Positions 27,685 to 37,564 are shown, counted from the stretch's first letter. The stretch: 64,000 bases of DNA from Salinibius halmophilus (GCF_003577475.1 NZ_QPEP01000013.1:1-64000); one strand, 5' to 3'. The notes: generated by a model from the sequence alone, not told the origin. Translations and numbers: made by a program.

Positions 27685-28395
27685 TTGGCTGTAAGTAAGG
27701 CAATTCAAATAAAAAACGCTCTAAGCGAGTTAATTCAGCAAGATAGCAGCAAGTTGCCGTCAGAACGCGAACTTAGCCAGCAGTTTAACACCACCAGAAT
27801 CACCATTCGTGAAGCGTTAAAGCTACTAGAAAGTGAAGGCAAAATCTATCGCTCGAACCGACGTGGCTGGTACCCAAGCCCGGCAAGATTAAAGTACGAC
27901 CCAGCCCTACACGCTAAAAAAAGTATCATGGTCTTTGCTAGAGAGCAGGGGTTTGAACCTAGGTCCGAGGTGGTAAAAATCTTTCGGATTCGCTGTGATA
28001 AAACACTTGCTTTGGCCATGCGCACCAGTGAAGGTAAGCCCTTGGTAGGCGTAAACCGATTGCGCTACTTGGATGACCGCCCGGTAGTGTTAGAGAAAAT
28101 GTTGTTCCGTGAAGATCTGATTCCCGGCATTGAGAATGAGGATTTTAGTGGGTCTATCCACCAAGTTTTGCGTGAAAAATATAATGTAAAGTTTGGTGAA
28201 AATGAGTCTGACATCACAGTGACTTGTGCCACGGGCGAGGACGCAGAAATACTGCAAACGACCGAGGGTGCTGCCACTTTGCATATTCAACGCTCGTACA
28301 GCTTTAATACCAATGAAATCTTCGAGTACGATGAAGAACTGTGGCGTGCTGATGCGATAAAAATCCACTTGCACGCCAAGTATGATGAAGACTAA
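27685..28395 (+). CDS. phnR: GntR-family regulator of AEP utilisation
   Basis: The start is TTG at 27685 with GGAG 9 nt upstream; the nearby ATG is followed at once by a stop. The 236-residue protein has an N-terminal winged helix (LPSERELSQQFNTTRITIREALKLL) and a C-terminal UTRA effector domain (LVGVNRLRYLDDRPVVLEKM ... IQRSYSFNTNEIFEYDEELWR). It probably represses or activates phn genes in response to AEP or a breakdown product. It is divergent from phnS, and its 3' end overlaps the DMT transporter gene by 4 nt. Confidence 0.88.
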   Translation: MAVSKAIQIKNALSELIQQDSSKLPSERELSQQFNTTRITIREALKLLESEGKIYRSNRRGWYPSPARLKYDPALHAKKSIMVFAREQGFEPRSEVVKIFRIRCDKTLALAMRTSEGKPLVGVNRLRYLDDRPVVLEKMLFREDLIPGIENEDFSGSIHQVLREKYNVKFGENESDITVTCATGEDAEILQTTEGAATLHIQRSYSFNTNEIFEYDEELWRADAIKIHLHAKYDED

Positions 28396-29264
28396 CTGGT
28401 CAGTGCAATGCCACCAAGGCTAGCGGCAATGGCGGCTGACAAGGTTAGTCGTCGCCACATGACAGGCTCTTTAAGAATTGCTATTCCAGCGACCACCGAT
28501 AAGGGGATGCTTAGCTGGCGCAGAGCAACGATTAGACTCACGTTGTCGACCATGGGCATTGCCAGCAAAATCAAGCAGTAGGTGCTCATCATCATCATAC
28601 CCGTTAACCAGGGTGAGCGAACCTCCAGCAGCGAGATTCTACTGGGCTTGCGCCACATCGCCAAACGGATAAATACTGCTGCCGCCAGTAACTGTAAACC
28701 GGCAAAATACATGGCTTGTAATATCGCTGGGACTGGCAAGGGTGCGAGTAGCAGCATGGCTTGTTGGTCGACGAGACTGTAGCCAACCGTACCCATAATC
28801 ACCAGTGCACACCAACCCATCAATTTGCGACTGACTCGGCCGTGGTTGGCGCTGCCTTGCTCAGCGCCCAGTAGCAAGGTTAAAACAATCACTATTAGTA
28901 TCAGCCCTATAGTCATTGGGCCTAGTGGGGTGGCGGTAACTTGGGCAATTAGCATGACCAGTACCACCGGAAGTGCTCGCACAATGGGGTACACCCAGCC
29001 TAGGTCGCCCAACTGATAAGCCCGAGCTAAACCAATCATGTAGGCCGCTTGGCAAATGCCCGACATGGTCAGCAGCGCCACAAACTTGAGTGAAGGCAAA
29101 AACTGGCTTTGCACCCAGACGATTACCGGGAGCATGGTTAGGCCAGCACAGAGTGCTACCCAGAAAAAGTAGCGCTCATCGGCTAATTGCGCTTTGCCTC
29201 GAAGATTCCAGATAGCGTGCATTAATGCCGATATCAATACCAGCGACAGTGCGGTAACCGGCAT
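28392..29264 (-). CDS. DMT/EamA-family transporter in the phn locus
   Basis: The 290-residue protein has about ten helices in two EamA-like halves (MHAIWNLRGKA, GDLGWVYPIVRALPVVLVML early; VDNVSLIVALRQLSIPLSVVAGIAILKE late). Its ATG overlaps the phnX stop (TAATG), so it is co-translated with phnX. Drug/metabolite transporters move small organic solutes. Here it may handle AEP, a related amine or acetaldehyde-derived products; this is inference from position only. Confidence 0.85.
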   Translation of the reverse strand: MPVTALSLVLISALMHAIWNLRGKAQLADERYFFWVALCAGLTMLPVIVWVQSQFLPSLKFVALLTMSGICQAAYMIGLARAYQLGDLGWVYPIVRALPVVLVMLIAQVTATPLGPMTIGLILIVIVLTLLLGAEQGSANHGRVSRKLMGWCALVIMGTVGYSLVDQQAMLLLAPLPVPAILQAMYFAGLQLLAAAVFIRLAMWRKPSRISLLEVRSPWLTGMMMMSTYCLILLAMPMVDNVSLIVALRQLSIPLSVVAGIAILKEPVMWRRLTLSAAIAASLGGIALTS

Positions 29265-30073
29265 TATGGGCGCTCACCACGATCAATCCGCTTGTTGATC
29301 TTGGCTAGCACGGGTGGAAGGTCGGCGATGCTTTTGACACAGTAATGAGCACCAGCCGCTTGAAACTTTTCAGTTATTGTTTGGCGACGCTTGGCAAGCT
29401 CTGCTTCTGGCGTTTGTTGGTATGCTTCTTCTGTGAGCCCCATTTCGTTGCCTGTATCGGTGAGCGCGACGGTCCACATGCCGGCGGTTAGACCCTCTGC
29501 AATGCCAGGCACTGCATCGTCTACTTTCACACAACGGCCAACGCTTGTAACGCCGAGTGCCAGTGCGTTGGCCAAGGCCATAGTGGCATGAGGGCGCCCG
29601 CCCTGTGGATAGTCATCGGTGGCAACCACATGGTCTGGCTGATAGCCTAGCTCAGCTGCAGCGGCGATTAGAATGTCCATAACTTCTCTTGGGTAGCCTG
29701 AGCAACTGCCGATCTTTATGCCTTGCTGCGTTAAGTGCTGAATGATTTCACTGGCACCGGGAATTAATCCAGCATGATCAGCCACTTTTGCTTTTTGTAG
29801 TGGCATAAACGCTTCGTATAAGGCATCTACTTCTTGGTCTGTCATGCTATGACCAAACTGCTGTTGCCAGCGTTGGTCGACACTAGGCAGGTTTCCGAGT
29901 GCTCGAATATGGTCCCACTTACCGAGCCCCATCGGTTGGCGAGCTTCATCTAGCGATAAATCGAAGTGGTACTGCGCTTTGAATGCTTGCACAAAAATAC
30001 TGGTTGGTGCCAGCGAGCCAAAATCTACGACGGTGCCGGCCCAGTCGAAAATCACTGCTTCAATGTTTGTCAT
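29264..30073 (-). CDS. phnX: Phosphonoacetaldehyde hydrolase
   Basis: The ATG at 30073 gives 269 residues, the usual length; the longer frame to 30151 would cover the operator. It cleaves phosphonoacetaldehyde to acetaldehyde and phosphate. HAD motif I is FDWAGT with nucleophile Asp10. The cap carries GLGKWDHIRAL with Schiff-base Lys52, diagnostic of PhnX. Later motifs are GSCSGYPREVMD and KVDDAVPGIAEG. It completes the PhnW-PhnX pathway and is the first gene of a two-gene unit. Confidence 0.95.
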   Translation of the reverse strand: MTNIEAVIFDWAGTVVDFGSLAPTSIFVQAFKAQYHFDLSLDEARQPMGLGKWDHIRALGNLPSVDQRWQQQFGHSMTDQEVDALYEAFMPLQKAKVADHAGLIPGASEIIQHLTQQGIKIGSCSGYPREVMDILIAAAAELGYQPDHVVATDDYPQGGRPHATMALANALALGVTSVGRCVKVDDAVPGIAEGLTAGMWTVALTDTGNEMGLTEEAYQQTPEAELAKRRQTITEKFQAAGAHYCVKSIADLPPVLAKINKRIDRGERP

Positions 30074-30099
30074 ACGACTGTCACTTTCATCTGAATAAT

Positions 30100-30111
30100 T
30101 GGTATAGACCA
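30100..30111. promoter_or_regulatory. PhnR-type operator in front of phnX
   Basis: TGGTATAGACCA matches the phnS operator in both half-sites (TGGT and ACCA, same spacing). It lies 27 nt upstream of the phnX ATG, between phnX and the divergent HAD gene. Confidence 0.7.
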
Positions 30112-30172
30112 GATGGTATTGTGTTCTAGGATAGCGCACAATAGCAGTCACAAAAAATTCACAGAGGCATTA

Positions 30173-30853
30173 ATGAAGCAGCTAGCCATTTTTGATCTAG
30201 ACCACACCCTTATCGCAGTCGATTGTGAGCTGCAATGGGCGTGTTATTTGGCGCAAGAACAAGTAATTACCACACAATGTTTGCAGGTGATGCGCGACTA
30301 TTTTGACGACTACGGCAACGGCACATTGAATTTCGAGCAGTATATTGCCTACTCGGTAGGCTTGTGGAATCACTTAAGTAGCGAGGCGCTGAGTGCTTAT
30401 CTAAGTGACTTTGTCGCCAATCATATTCGCCCAAAAATCTTCCCGCAGGCGCTCAAGCAACTTGAGTGGCACCGCCAACAAGGGCATGAGTTACTGATGG
30501 CGACGGCGAGCAACCGTGTGTTGGCCGACGCCATTGGGCAATCCTTAGGGTTTACCCACATACTGGCCACCGAGCTAGTAAACGGGTCCGATAACAAGGT
30601 AGCTGGTACCGGCTGTTTTGCCGAAGGCAAGCGGTTACGAGTGCAAGCTTGGCTGGCGCGGCAGGGTGGGGCATATCAAGCGGCTTACTTTTATTCCGAT
30701 TCGCACAATGATGTGCCACTACTTGAAGTGGTACGCCATGCTGTGTGTGTTAACCCAGATAAGCGCCTGCGCACGGCTGCCACACAAAAAGGCTGGTACC
30801 AGGTGAACTGGAGCTTGCCACAAGTTAGCGTGCTGACCGCTCAGATTGGATGA
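30173..30853 (+). CDS. HAD-IB family phosphatase (SerB-like)
   Basis: The ATG at 30173 (AGAGGC upstream) gives 226 residues. Motif I is FDLDHTL, motif II MATASN, and motif III YSDSHNDVPLLE, all typical of the HAD subfamily IB near phosphoserine phosphatase and CicA. The helical cap between motifs I and II matches. The substrate is unknown. It is divergent from phnX with 99 nt between starts. It could be any small phosphomonoesterase. Confidence 0.88.
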   Translation: MKQLAIFDLDHTLIAVDCELQWACYLAQEQVITTQCLQVMRDYFDDYGNGTLNFEQYIAYSVGLWNHLSSEALSAYLSDFVANHIRPKIFPQALKQLEWHRQQGHELLMATASNRVLADAIGQSLGFTHILATELVNGSDNKVAGTGCFAEGKRLRVQAWLARQGGAYQAAYFYSDSHNDVPLLEVVRHAVCVNPDKRLRTAATQKGWYQVNWSLPQVSVLTAQIG

Positions 30854-30912
30854 ATTGTTACTGCCAGTTCGGTATACTTGAGTAAATTTGTCAGGTACTA
30901 GGCAGCAGAATA

Positions 30913-31920
30913 ATGAGTGAAGTATTTTCCAGTGCGTATGTGGACCAGTTACCCATTCAGCAGGTGGTTGATTTGGGTGACCGGCTAGAAGTAGTAGTGG
31001 GTATTGCCTGCCAAACGGTCAGTGAGGAGTTAATCGCTGAGTTGTCTGAGCACTACGGCAAGCCGGTAACGTTGAGTTTTCAGGTGGGTGTGGCGCAGTT
31101 AAACGGCCCAATTCCGCAGCTGGCTAGTGTTAAAAATATCATCGCTGTTGCCTCTGGCAAGGGTGGGGTGGGTAAATCAACGACAGCGGTAAATCTAGCG
31201 CTTGCACTGGCCAATGAGGGGGCGCGAGTTGGTATTCTCGATGCCGATATTTATGGCCCAAGTATTGGCAAAATGCTCGGTGTCGCCGATGGTACGCGAC
31301 CAGAACCAGTGGCTGAAAAAGAAATGTCACCGATTGTGGCGCATGGTATTCAGTCGATGAGCATGGCCTATTTGGTGACTGAAGAGACGCCTATGGCATG
31401 GCGCGGCCCTATGGTCAGTGGCGCATTGCAGCAGCTATTAACGCAAACACGCTGGGATGACCTAGATTACTTGATTATTGATATGCCACCGGGTACGGGT
31501 GATATCCAGCTGACGCTCAGCCAGAAAGTACCGGTTTCTGGCGCAGTGATTGTTACGACGCCACAGGAAATAGCCACACTGGATGCCAAAAAAGGCATCG
31601 AGATGTTCAATAAGGTTAATGTGCCAGTGCTGGGTATCGCTGAAAACATGGCGCAACATGTTTGCTCGAACTGTGGTCATATTGAGCACATTTTTGGTTC
31701 AGGTGGCGGGCAATCGATCGCTGACCGTTATGATACTCGTTTGTTGGCGAGTATGCCGCTAGAAGCGACAATTCGTGAACAAGCGGATGGTGGTAAACCA
31801 ACAGCTGTGGCGGATACGGCATCACCAGCGGGGCAGGCGTATCAGCGTTTAGCACGTAATGTTGCGGCGTCACTAGCACTGCAAACCGTGCAGCAGGCGC
31901 CGACGATTAGTTTTGAGTAG
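30913..31920 (+). CDS. apbC: Iron-sulfur cluster carrier ATPase, Mrp/ApbC
   Basis: The 335-residue protein has a deviant Walker A (GKGGVGKSTTAVNLA), Walker B-like DYLIIDMPPGTGD, and the C-terminal CSNCG pair that holds a transferable Fe-S cluster between subunits. The N-terminal MIP18-like part is short. It works in the cytoplasm in Fe-S assembly. In many gammaproteobacteria it lies near metG and dcd, both in this window. Confidence 0.95.
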   Translation: MSEVFSSAYVDQLPIQQVVDLGDRLEVVVGIACQTVSEELIAELSEHYGKPVTLSFQVGVAQLNGPIPQLASVKNIIAVASGKGGVGKSTTAVNLALALANEGARVGILDADIYGPSIGKMLGVADGTRPEPVAEKEMSPIVAHGIQSMSMAYLVTEETPMAWRGPMVSGALQQLLTQTRWDDLDYLIIDMPPGTGDIQLTLSQKVPVSGAVIVTTPQEIATLDAKKGIEMFNKVNVPVLGIAENMAQHVCSNCGHIEHIFGSGGGQSIADRYDTRLLASMPLEATIREQADGGKPTAVADTASPAGQAYQRLARNVAASLALQTVQQAPTISFE

Positions 31921-32113
31921 TCGCGATTTGAATCCTATGGCGCATGCTTTGGTTGCCGGTTGAAATGCCGAACATGCGCCGCATTGCACACTGGGAACGT
32001 ACCCAGTTTGGCAGTGGTAACTTAGTTGAACATTGATTGAAGACATTTTGTTCTTGTTCACATTTTATCGCGTTGTAACTGTGATAAATTGCCGCACCGA
32101 TTGAGGAGGGCTT

Positions 32114-32467
32114 ATGGACCTGAATGTATTCATCGACCGATTAAATCAATCTCCTGAGCTTGTGGAGTTTGAAGATGTAATGGCGTTTATTGAGCGCCAT
32201 TATGACTACCAGCCAACAGCCTTTGAAAATGGTGATGTGGTAAACGAAGCGGGTCAGAACGAGGGCTCATGTAAGATTTTGGCAATGGCAAAACACATGG
32301 GTTTCACACAAGCACAAACCTTGCATTGTTTTGGTCGTTTTTATCGCCAAGATGTGCTGCAAAATCCTGATTCGAGCGACCATCAAAATATCCGCCAGTT
32401 TATGTTACACGGCTGGGGTGGTGTTAAGTTCAGCGGCCAGCCACTGGTGCGCAAAGCGGCAGCTTAA
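32114..32467 (+). CDS. HopJ type III effector family protein
   Basis: This 117-residue protein is a full-length HopJ family member: EFEDVMAFIERHYDYQPTAF, EAGQNEGSCKILAMAK, ALHCFGRFYR-like and the ending FMLHGWGGVKF. Despite the family name, it is widespread in free-living bacteria and its function there is unknown. GGAGG lies upstream of the ATG. A strong terminator follows, so it is probably monocistronic. Confidence 0.92.
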   Translation: MDLNVFIDRLNQSPELVEFEDVMAFIERHYDYQPTAFENGDVVNEAGQNEGSCKILAMAKHMGFTQAQTLHCFGRFYRQDVLQNPDSSDHQNIRQFMLHGWGGVKFSGQPLVRKAAA

Positions 32468-32503
32468 GTGCCCACCTAACTGCTGAATGCGGTAAAGTCA
32501 TAG

Positions 32504-32539
32504 AACCAAAGGTATTGATATTACCTTTGGTTTTTTTTT
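32504..32539 (+). terminator. Intrinsic terminator after the HopJ gene
   Basis: AACCAAAGGTA (32504-32514) pairs with TACCTTTGGTT (32522-32532), followed by a run of nine T. Confidence 0.92.
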
Positions 32540-32611
32540 GCATTAACTTTTTTGCATTAACAATAGCGCAAGAAACCAGTAGAATAGCGCCAAATTTTGA
32601 GGGCGGTAGGC

Positions 32612-33178
32612 ATGACAATTAAAGCAGATAAGTGGATTCGCAAAATGGCTGAACAGCACGGCATGATTGAGCCGTTCGAGCCAGGTCAGGTACGTGAAGT
32701 AAATGGCGAAAAAGCTGTTTCTTATGGTACGTCAAGCTATGGCTATGATGTGCGTTGCTCAAATGAGTTTAAGGTATTCACAAATATTCACTCGGCGGTA
32801 GTGGATCCTAAAAACTTCGACGACAACAGCTTTGTAGATGTAAAAAGTGATGTCTGCATTATTCCCCCTAACAGTTTTGCACTAGCGCGCACGGTTGAGT
32901 ACTTCCGTATTCCGCGCGATGTATTAACCATCTGCTTAGGCAAGTCGACTTATGCCCGTTGCGGTATCATTGTTAACGTCACACCGCTCGAGCCAGAGTG
33001 GGAAGGCCACGTAACACTTGAGTTCTCGAATACGACTAATTTGCCAGCAAAAATTTACGCTAACGAAGGCGTGGCGCAAATGCTGTTTTTACAAAGCGAT
33101 GAGGCCTGTGAAACATCGTACCGTGATCGCGGAGGTAAATATCAAGGCCAGCGCGGTGTAACCTTGCCACGGGCATAA
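32612..33178 (+). CDS. dcd: dCTP deaminase
   Basis: The ATG at 32612 gives 188 residues, the family length. The enzyme deaminates dCTP to dUTP for dTMP synthesis. Seen are [28 protein letters not shown], the catalytic-Glu segment [17 protein letters not shown], and the C-terminal [18 protein letters not shown] that closes over the nucleotide. It is a homotrimer in the cytoplasm. Terminators bound it on both sides. Confidence 0.96.
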   Translation: MTIKADKWIRKMAEQHGMIEPFEPGQVREVNGEKAVSYGTSSYGYDVRCSNEFKVFTNIHSAVVDPKNFDDNSFVDVKSDVCIIPPNSFALARTVEYFRIPRDVLTICLGKSTYARCGIIVNVTPLEPEWEGHVTLEFSNTTNLPAKIYANEGVAQMLFLQSDEACETSYRDRGGKYQGQRGVTLPRA

Positions 33179-33199
33179 TGCGTAAACATTAACACTGTT

Positions 33200-33231
33200 A
33201 AGCCGTGCAGCCATGGTTGCGCGGCTTTTTT
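33200..33231 (+). terminator. Intrinsic terminator after dcd
   Basis: AAGCCG (33200-33205) and GCA pair with TGC and CGGCTT (33222-33227), followed by TTTTT. Confidence 0.85.
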
Positions 33232-33291
33232 ATTGATTGCAATTCCGGCTTGCCCTGCCACAATACGCCGCCATAGTAATTGAGGTAATTT

Positions 33292-33768
33292 ATGTCTGTT
33301 GAACGCGCTCAGGTGATGGCCTGGCTTGGCTTAGCTGAAATTGAATTCGAGCTGTGTGATGATTGTGAAGGCCTACACATGCCTGACTTGCAAGCACATG
33401 AGGCGGTAATCGAGTCGCGCTTATTCGTTGAAAATGAGTGGGTCATGTTTGTCACGGAGGTGGAAATCCTGCCTTCAGCGCTGTTTAATGCAATGGCAAA
33501 AATGGCCGAGTTTAATTTGCGCTTGCCTACCCTGAAAGTATTTTTGGATGTTGTTGATGATGCATTGCCAAAAATGATCATGACACACTCTATATTCACC
33601 GTTAACAGTGTGTCGCCAGATCAGCTTGTAACCTTTGTCAAAGCCACGCAAGATGCGATGAGCTATGCCTTGCAGTTTGCTGAGCAGTTTGAGCTGGTCG
33701 CAGTTGAAGACCCCGAGCAGCTAGACTTATCTATGTTGGATAATCCAACAGCCGGGGGTATGCACTAG
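33292..33768 (+). CDS. YbjN-domain protein
   Basis: The 158-residue cytoplasmic protein has the alternating strand-helix layout of YbjN / type III chaperone-like folds: an acidic N-terminal DDCEGLHMPDLQ segment, VMFVTEVEILPSALFNAMAK, and a late helix (VTFVKATQDAMSYALQFAEQF). E. coli YbjN affects motility and stress by unknown means. GAGGT precedes the ATG. It is convergent with the CBS gene. Confidence 0.7.
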   Translation: MSVERAQVMAWLGLAEIEFELCDDCEGLHMPDLQAHEAVIESRLFVENEWVMFVTEVEILPSALFNAMAKMAEFNLRLPTLKVFLDVVDDALPKMIMTHSIFTVNSVSPDQLVTFVKATQDAMSYALQFAEQFELVAVEDPEQLDLSMLDNPTAGGMH

Positions 33769-33789
33769 GGAGCCACTTAAGAACTGCTG

Positions 33790-34197
33790 TTATTTGCCGC
33801 GTGCATCTAAGAATGCGCGTAACAAATCGTGGCGGGCAATTTCACCAAGCAGTTTGCCGCCTTCTACGACGGGGTAGATTTTTGGCTTAGGCCCAGTCAT
33901 TTGCTCTGCTAGGTCTACCACATTATCGTTCGGTGAAACAGTGAGTGGATCTGTGCGCATCAACTCACCTACCGTGGCTTCACCCTCGCCATGATAGCCC
34001 GCCGAAATTAACTGCTTTAGAAAGTCTTGCTCAGAGATGAACCCAACCACTTTTCCTGAATCGTCAACTACGGCACAACCGGTTAAACCATGCTTTAACA
34101 GCAGTTTAGCCGCTTCACTCAATGTTGTTTGTGGGTGAGCTGCTACGGTGGTATTGCGCATAAAATGGCGTACGGTGATATCCTTTAGTGCTTTCAT
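33790..34197 (-). CDS. CBS-pair domain protein
   Basis: The ATG at 34197 gives 135 residues; a TTG one codon earlier is possible. The whole protein is a CBS pair: VRHFMRNTTVAAHPQTTLSEAAKLL for CBS1, LMRTDPLTVSPNDNVVDLAEQM for CBS2. Such pairs bind adenine nucleotides. It lies downstream of proS and the small membrane protein in the same direction, so the three may form an operon. Confidence 0.9.
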   Translation of the reverse strand: MKALKDITVRHFMRNTTVAAHPQTTLSEAAKLLLKHGLTGCAVVDDSGKVVGFISEQDFLKQLISAGYHGEGEATVGELMRTDPLTVSPNDNVVDLAEQMTGPKPKIYPVVEGGKLLGEIARHDLLRAFLDARGK

Positions 34198-34210
34198 CAA
34201 TACTCATACC

Positions 34211-34420
34211 TCATCTATTTCGAAAGTGTTTTTGGTGTCGCAGCCAATGCAAACCACCTATTAAACAATAGATTAGTCCAAGAATAATTAAAGGTAGCGC
34301 CACGTAAGGTACCCAGGGTGTGAGCAGCGACATTCCTGCGGTAGCAAATAGTAAGGGCACCACAGGGGTGCCCAACACTAGTATGCCAAAGATTACTTGC
34401 AGCATGCCTGCTCGAATCAT
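34211..34420 (-). CDS. Small two-helix membrane protein
   Basis: The 69-residue protein has hydrophobic helices near 7-27 and 37-58 and a basic tail (RHQKHFRNR), suggesting the C terminus is in the cytoplasm. Its ATG is 4 nt from the proS stop, with AAAGGG overlapping the end of proS. Function is unknown. Coupling to proS and the CBS protein is seen by position only. Confidence 0.7.
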   Translation of the reverse strand: MIRAGMLQVIFGILVLGTPVVPLLFATAGMSLLTPWVPYVALPLIILGLIYCLIGGLHWLRHQKHFRNR

Positions 34421-34423
34421 GGT

Positions 34424-36157
34424 TTACCCTTTAAGCTTATTCTGCACGTCTGAGACAATCAATTCGATCACCTCTTCTACAGTGTAGGCTTGTTTTTCGC
34501 TTTCAGTTCGGGCTTGGTACTCTACCTTGCCATCTTTTAGGCCACGGTCGGAGACGACCACTCGATGCGGAAGGCCTATGAGTTCCATATCGGCAAACTT
34601 TTTGCCTGGGCTAGTTTTTTTGTCGCGGTCATCTAAGAATACTTCAATGCCTTTGGCAGCGAGCTCGTTATAGATACGCTCAGACACCTCGGTGACTTCT
34701 TCCGATTTATGCGCATTTAGTGGCACAATGCCAACATGGAAAGGCGCAATCTGTACCGGCCAGATGATGCCGTTTTCATCATGGTTTTGCTCAATGGCCG
34801 CTGCCACAATGCGGCTCGTGCCAATGCCATAGCAGCCCATAATCATGGTTTGGTCTTTGCCTTGCTCATTGAGTACCGATGCACCCAAGGCCTCAGCATA
34901 TTTACCACCGAGCTGGAAGATATGGCCTACTTCAATGCCTTTCTTAATGACTAGCTTGCCTTTGCCGCATGGGCTTGGGTCACCTTCCACTACATTGCGA
35001 ATATCAACCACTTCGCCCAAGGCGACGTCGCGTTCCCAGTTCACGCCAAAGAAGTGCTGGCCATCAACATTGGCACCTACGACAAAGTCGCTTGCTACCG
35101 CCGCGCAGCGGTCAACAAAAACAGGGATGTTTAACCCAATTGGGCCGCATGACCCTGGGTTGGCGCCGGTTGCTGCCAGAACTTGCGTATCGGTCGCCAT
35201 TTCAAGTTCGGCTTTAACACCAGGGAGCTTTTCGGCTTTCACATCATTAAGCTCGTGATCACCACGCAGCACCAACGCAATGACGTCGTGCTCGCTGTCT
35301 TCTTCTGCCACAACAAACAAGGTTTTCAGCGTTTGTTTGATGTCGACATTAAACTGGTCAACTAGCTCAGCAATCGTTTTAGCGTTTGGCGTGTCAACGG
35401 TACGTTTTTCCTCAGTTGCTGCCTTGCGCTCATCCGTGCATATGGCTTCCGCCATCTCGATGTTGGCGGCGTAATCGCTTTCGTCAGAGAAAGCAATATA
35501 GTCTTCACCTGAGTCAGCCAGTACTTGGAACTCATGCGAGGCACTGCCACCAATTGCACCGGTATCGGCTTGCACTGGACGGTAGTCCAAGCCAAGGCGG
35601 TCGAAGATGCGACAGTAGGCTGCGTGCATGTTGTCGTACTCTTTCTGCAAACACTCTGGTGTTAGGTGGAAAGAGTAGGCGTCTTTCATGGTGAACTCGC
35701 GTGCGCGTACCACACCGAAGCGTGGACGAAATTCGTCACGAAACTTGGTTTGAATCTGGTACATGTTTAGCGGCAGCTGTTTGTAGCTAGAAATTTCGTT
35801 CTTCGCTAGTTCGGTAATGATTTCTTCGTGCGTTGGACCAAATACAAAATCGCGACCGTGACGGTCTTGCATTTTCAGCATTTCTCCGCCCATTTTTTCG
35901 AAACGACCAGTTTGCTGCCATACTTCCGCTGGTTGAATGCAAGGCATTAGCACCTCTAAGGCACCAGCACGATCCATTTCTTCGCGAACAATTTTCTCTA
36001 CCTTGCGCAGCGTACGTAACCCCAAGGGCAACCAGTTATAAAGACCCGAAGCGACCTTACGAATCATGCCAGCACGTAGCATGAGTTGGTGGCTAGCGAT
36101 GACGGCATCGGTAGGGGTTTCTTTAACGGTTGCGACAAGATATTTACTAGCGCGCAT
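34424..36157 (-). CDS. proS: Prolyl-tRNA synthetase
   Basis: The ATG at 36157 ([15 protein letters not shown]) gives 577 residues, close to the 572 of E. coli. The open frame to 36325 is an artefact. This is the long bacterial class II type: [22 protein letters not shown], motif 2 [25 protein letters not shown], the inserted editing domain between motifs 2 and 3 with the [13 protein letters not shown] region, and an anticodon domain with [17 protein letters not shown]. It charges tRNA-Pro and clears mischarged alanine. Confidence 0.97.
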   Translation of the reverse strand: MRASKYLVATVKETPTDAVIASHQLMLRAGMIRKVASGLYNWLPLGLRTLRKVEKIVREEMDRAGALEVLMPCIQPAEVWQQTGRFEKMGGEMLKMQDRHGRDFVFGPTHEEIITELAKNEISSYKQLPLNMYQIQTKFRDEFRPRFGVVRAREFTMKDAYSFHLTPECLQKEYDNMHAAYCRIFDRLGLDYRPVQADTGAIGGSASHEFQVLADSGEDYIAFSDESDYAANIEMAEAICTDERKAATEEKRTVDTPNAKTIAELVDQFNVDIKQTLKTLFVVAEEDSEHDVIALVLRGDHELNDVKAEKLPGVKAELEMATDTQVLAATGANPGSCGPIGLNIPVFVDRCAAVASDFVVGANVDGQHFFGVNWERDVALGEVVDIRNVVEGDPSPCGKGKLVIKKGIEVGHIFQLGGKYAEALGASVLNEQGKDQTMIMGCYGIGTSRIVAAAIEQNHDENGIIWPVQIAPFHVGIVPLNAHKSEEVTEVSERIYNELAAKGIEVFLDDRDKKTSPGKKFADMELIGLPHRVVVSDRGLKDGKVEYQARTESEKQAYTVEEVIELIVSDVQNKLKG

Positions 36158-36323
36158 AGTGTTTATTCCATCTGAATTATTCTGAGCCACGCATTGTACG
36201 TTGGTTTCATGGCAATTTACAAAACCTCGTTCTCGCTTTGCTTCAATCCCATTAACTAGTCCGTTTTGGCGCCCACGGAACTCGCCAATCGACACAGCGC
36301 AAGTACATCCATGTAGCTTCGAC

Positions 36324-36340
36324 ACCCGCTCCCTGCGGGT
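36324..36340. repeat. Small palindrome between proS and the FemAB-like gene
   Basis: ACCCGC (36324-36329) pairs with GCGGGT (36335-36340), followed by GACGG. It recalls the REP-like family but with another core. The 271 bases from 36158 to 36428 hold no gene that I can support; the proS promoter must be in it. Confidence 0.4.
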
Positions 36341-36428
36341 GACGGTCTCATGGCAAGCACCGTGAACACCAAGCTTAGTAAAACAGTTAACGGCATTGCG
36401 CTTTGCCTAGCATTTTTTATCACCAGAC

Positions 36429-37526
36429 CTATGACTGTTTGTAAGGCAAATAAAGCTGGGCTTCTTCGTACCATTGGTGAGCTTGTGCATTCATTTGGTC
36501 AACCCAGCGTTTAACTTCGGGAAGTAATGGGTCGTCGGGTAACCAGTGCAGTGATTCGGTGATCACTGGGGTGAAGCCACGCAATAATTTGTGCTCTCCC
36601 TGTGTGCCAGGGTCAAAGTGCTGCAACCCTTGCTCAATGCAGTATTCAATGCCTTGCTGGTAACAGACTTCGAAGTGCAACTCGGGGACAAATGTGGTGG
36701 CGCCCCAATAGCGGCCATATAGGTTGTTGCTGTCTTGAAAGAACAGGGCGCAGGCAATGGGGGCGCCGTGTTGGTAAGCAACCGTGAGCATTAGTTGGTC
36801 GGCCATTGTCTCAAATAGCTCGGCAAAGAAACCACGGTTTAAGTAGCCCATGCGGCCACGTTTAAGATATGTGATGTGGTAACAATGATAAAACAGCGCT
36901 AGTTTTTCTTCGTTTAGTTGCTCGCCGCGGTAGCGTTTTATAGTCACGCCAGCATCGGCAATTTTTCGTTTACTGGCTTTAATCTGTTTGCGTTTACGGG
37001 ATTTTAGTTGTTCAAGGTAGGCATCGAAGTGTTGATATTCATTATTAAACCAATGATATTGCACATCTTGACGTTTAACCGCATGGGTTTGCATTAGACT
37101 TCGCTGGCTAGACTCGGCAAACAGCAGGTGGGATGACAGTACGTTTCGTTGGTCTACTAGATACTGATCAATCGCTTGCAGCAGTTCTGTTTGATTCGCG
37201 CCGATAGCACGAGGGCCATTGACTGGGGTGAACGGAATGGCCAATAGGAGTTTTGGATAATACTGATAGCCATGTGCTTGATAATATTGCGCCCATGGCT
37301 GATCGAAAACGTATTCGCCAAAGCTATGGGTTTTAATATATGCTGGAGCAACGGACTTGCCTTGTGGTGTGGTAATGGCAAAGTGATGAGGTGCCCAGCC
37401 GGTGTCATCACTGGTGCAATTGTGCCGCTCTAGTGCCGCAAGAAACTCGTATCGAATAAACGGATAATCGCTATTAGGCCAGTCGTTGGCTAGTTGCCGT
37501 ATAGAATCATAGATGTCGAGTTGCAA
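36429..37526 (-). CDS. FemAB/GNAT-like acyltransferase family protein
   Basis: The start is best placed at TTG 37526: GGGAGG lies 7 nt upstream, while the ATG at 37541 has a poor site and would leave only 23 nt to the divergent HIT gene. The 365-residue protein has YPFIRYEFLAALE and SYGEYVFDQPWAQYYQ-like parts at the N terminus, then KSRKRKQIKASKRKIADAG and a C-terminal GNAT-like half (AVAYQHGAPIACALFF, RYWGATTFVPELHFEVCYQQG, FDPGTQGEHKLLRGF). The family is related to peptidoglycan-bridge aminoacyl transferases. The substrate is unknown. Confidence 0.82.
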   Translation of the reverse strand: MQLDIYDSIRQLANDWPNSDYPFIRYEFLAALERHNCTSDDTGWAPHHFAITTPQGKSVAPAYIKTHSFGEYVFDQPWAQYYQAHGYQYYPKLLLAIPFTPVNGPRAIGANQTELLQAIDQYLVDQRNVLSSHLLFAESSQRSLMQTHAVKRQDVQYHWFNNEYQHFDAYLEQLKSRKRKQIKASKRKIADAGVTIKRYRGEQLNEEKLALFYHCYHITYLKRGRMGYLNRGFFAELFETMADQLMLTVAYQHGAPIACALFFQDSNNLYGRYWGATTFVPELHFEVCYQQGIEYCIEQGLQHFDPGTQGEHKLLRGFTPVITESLHWLPDDPLLPEVKRWVDQMNAQAHQWYEEAQLYLPYKQS

Positions 37527-37564
37527 GATTTTTCCTCCCATAGACTGCTTAGGATACGCTTGCC

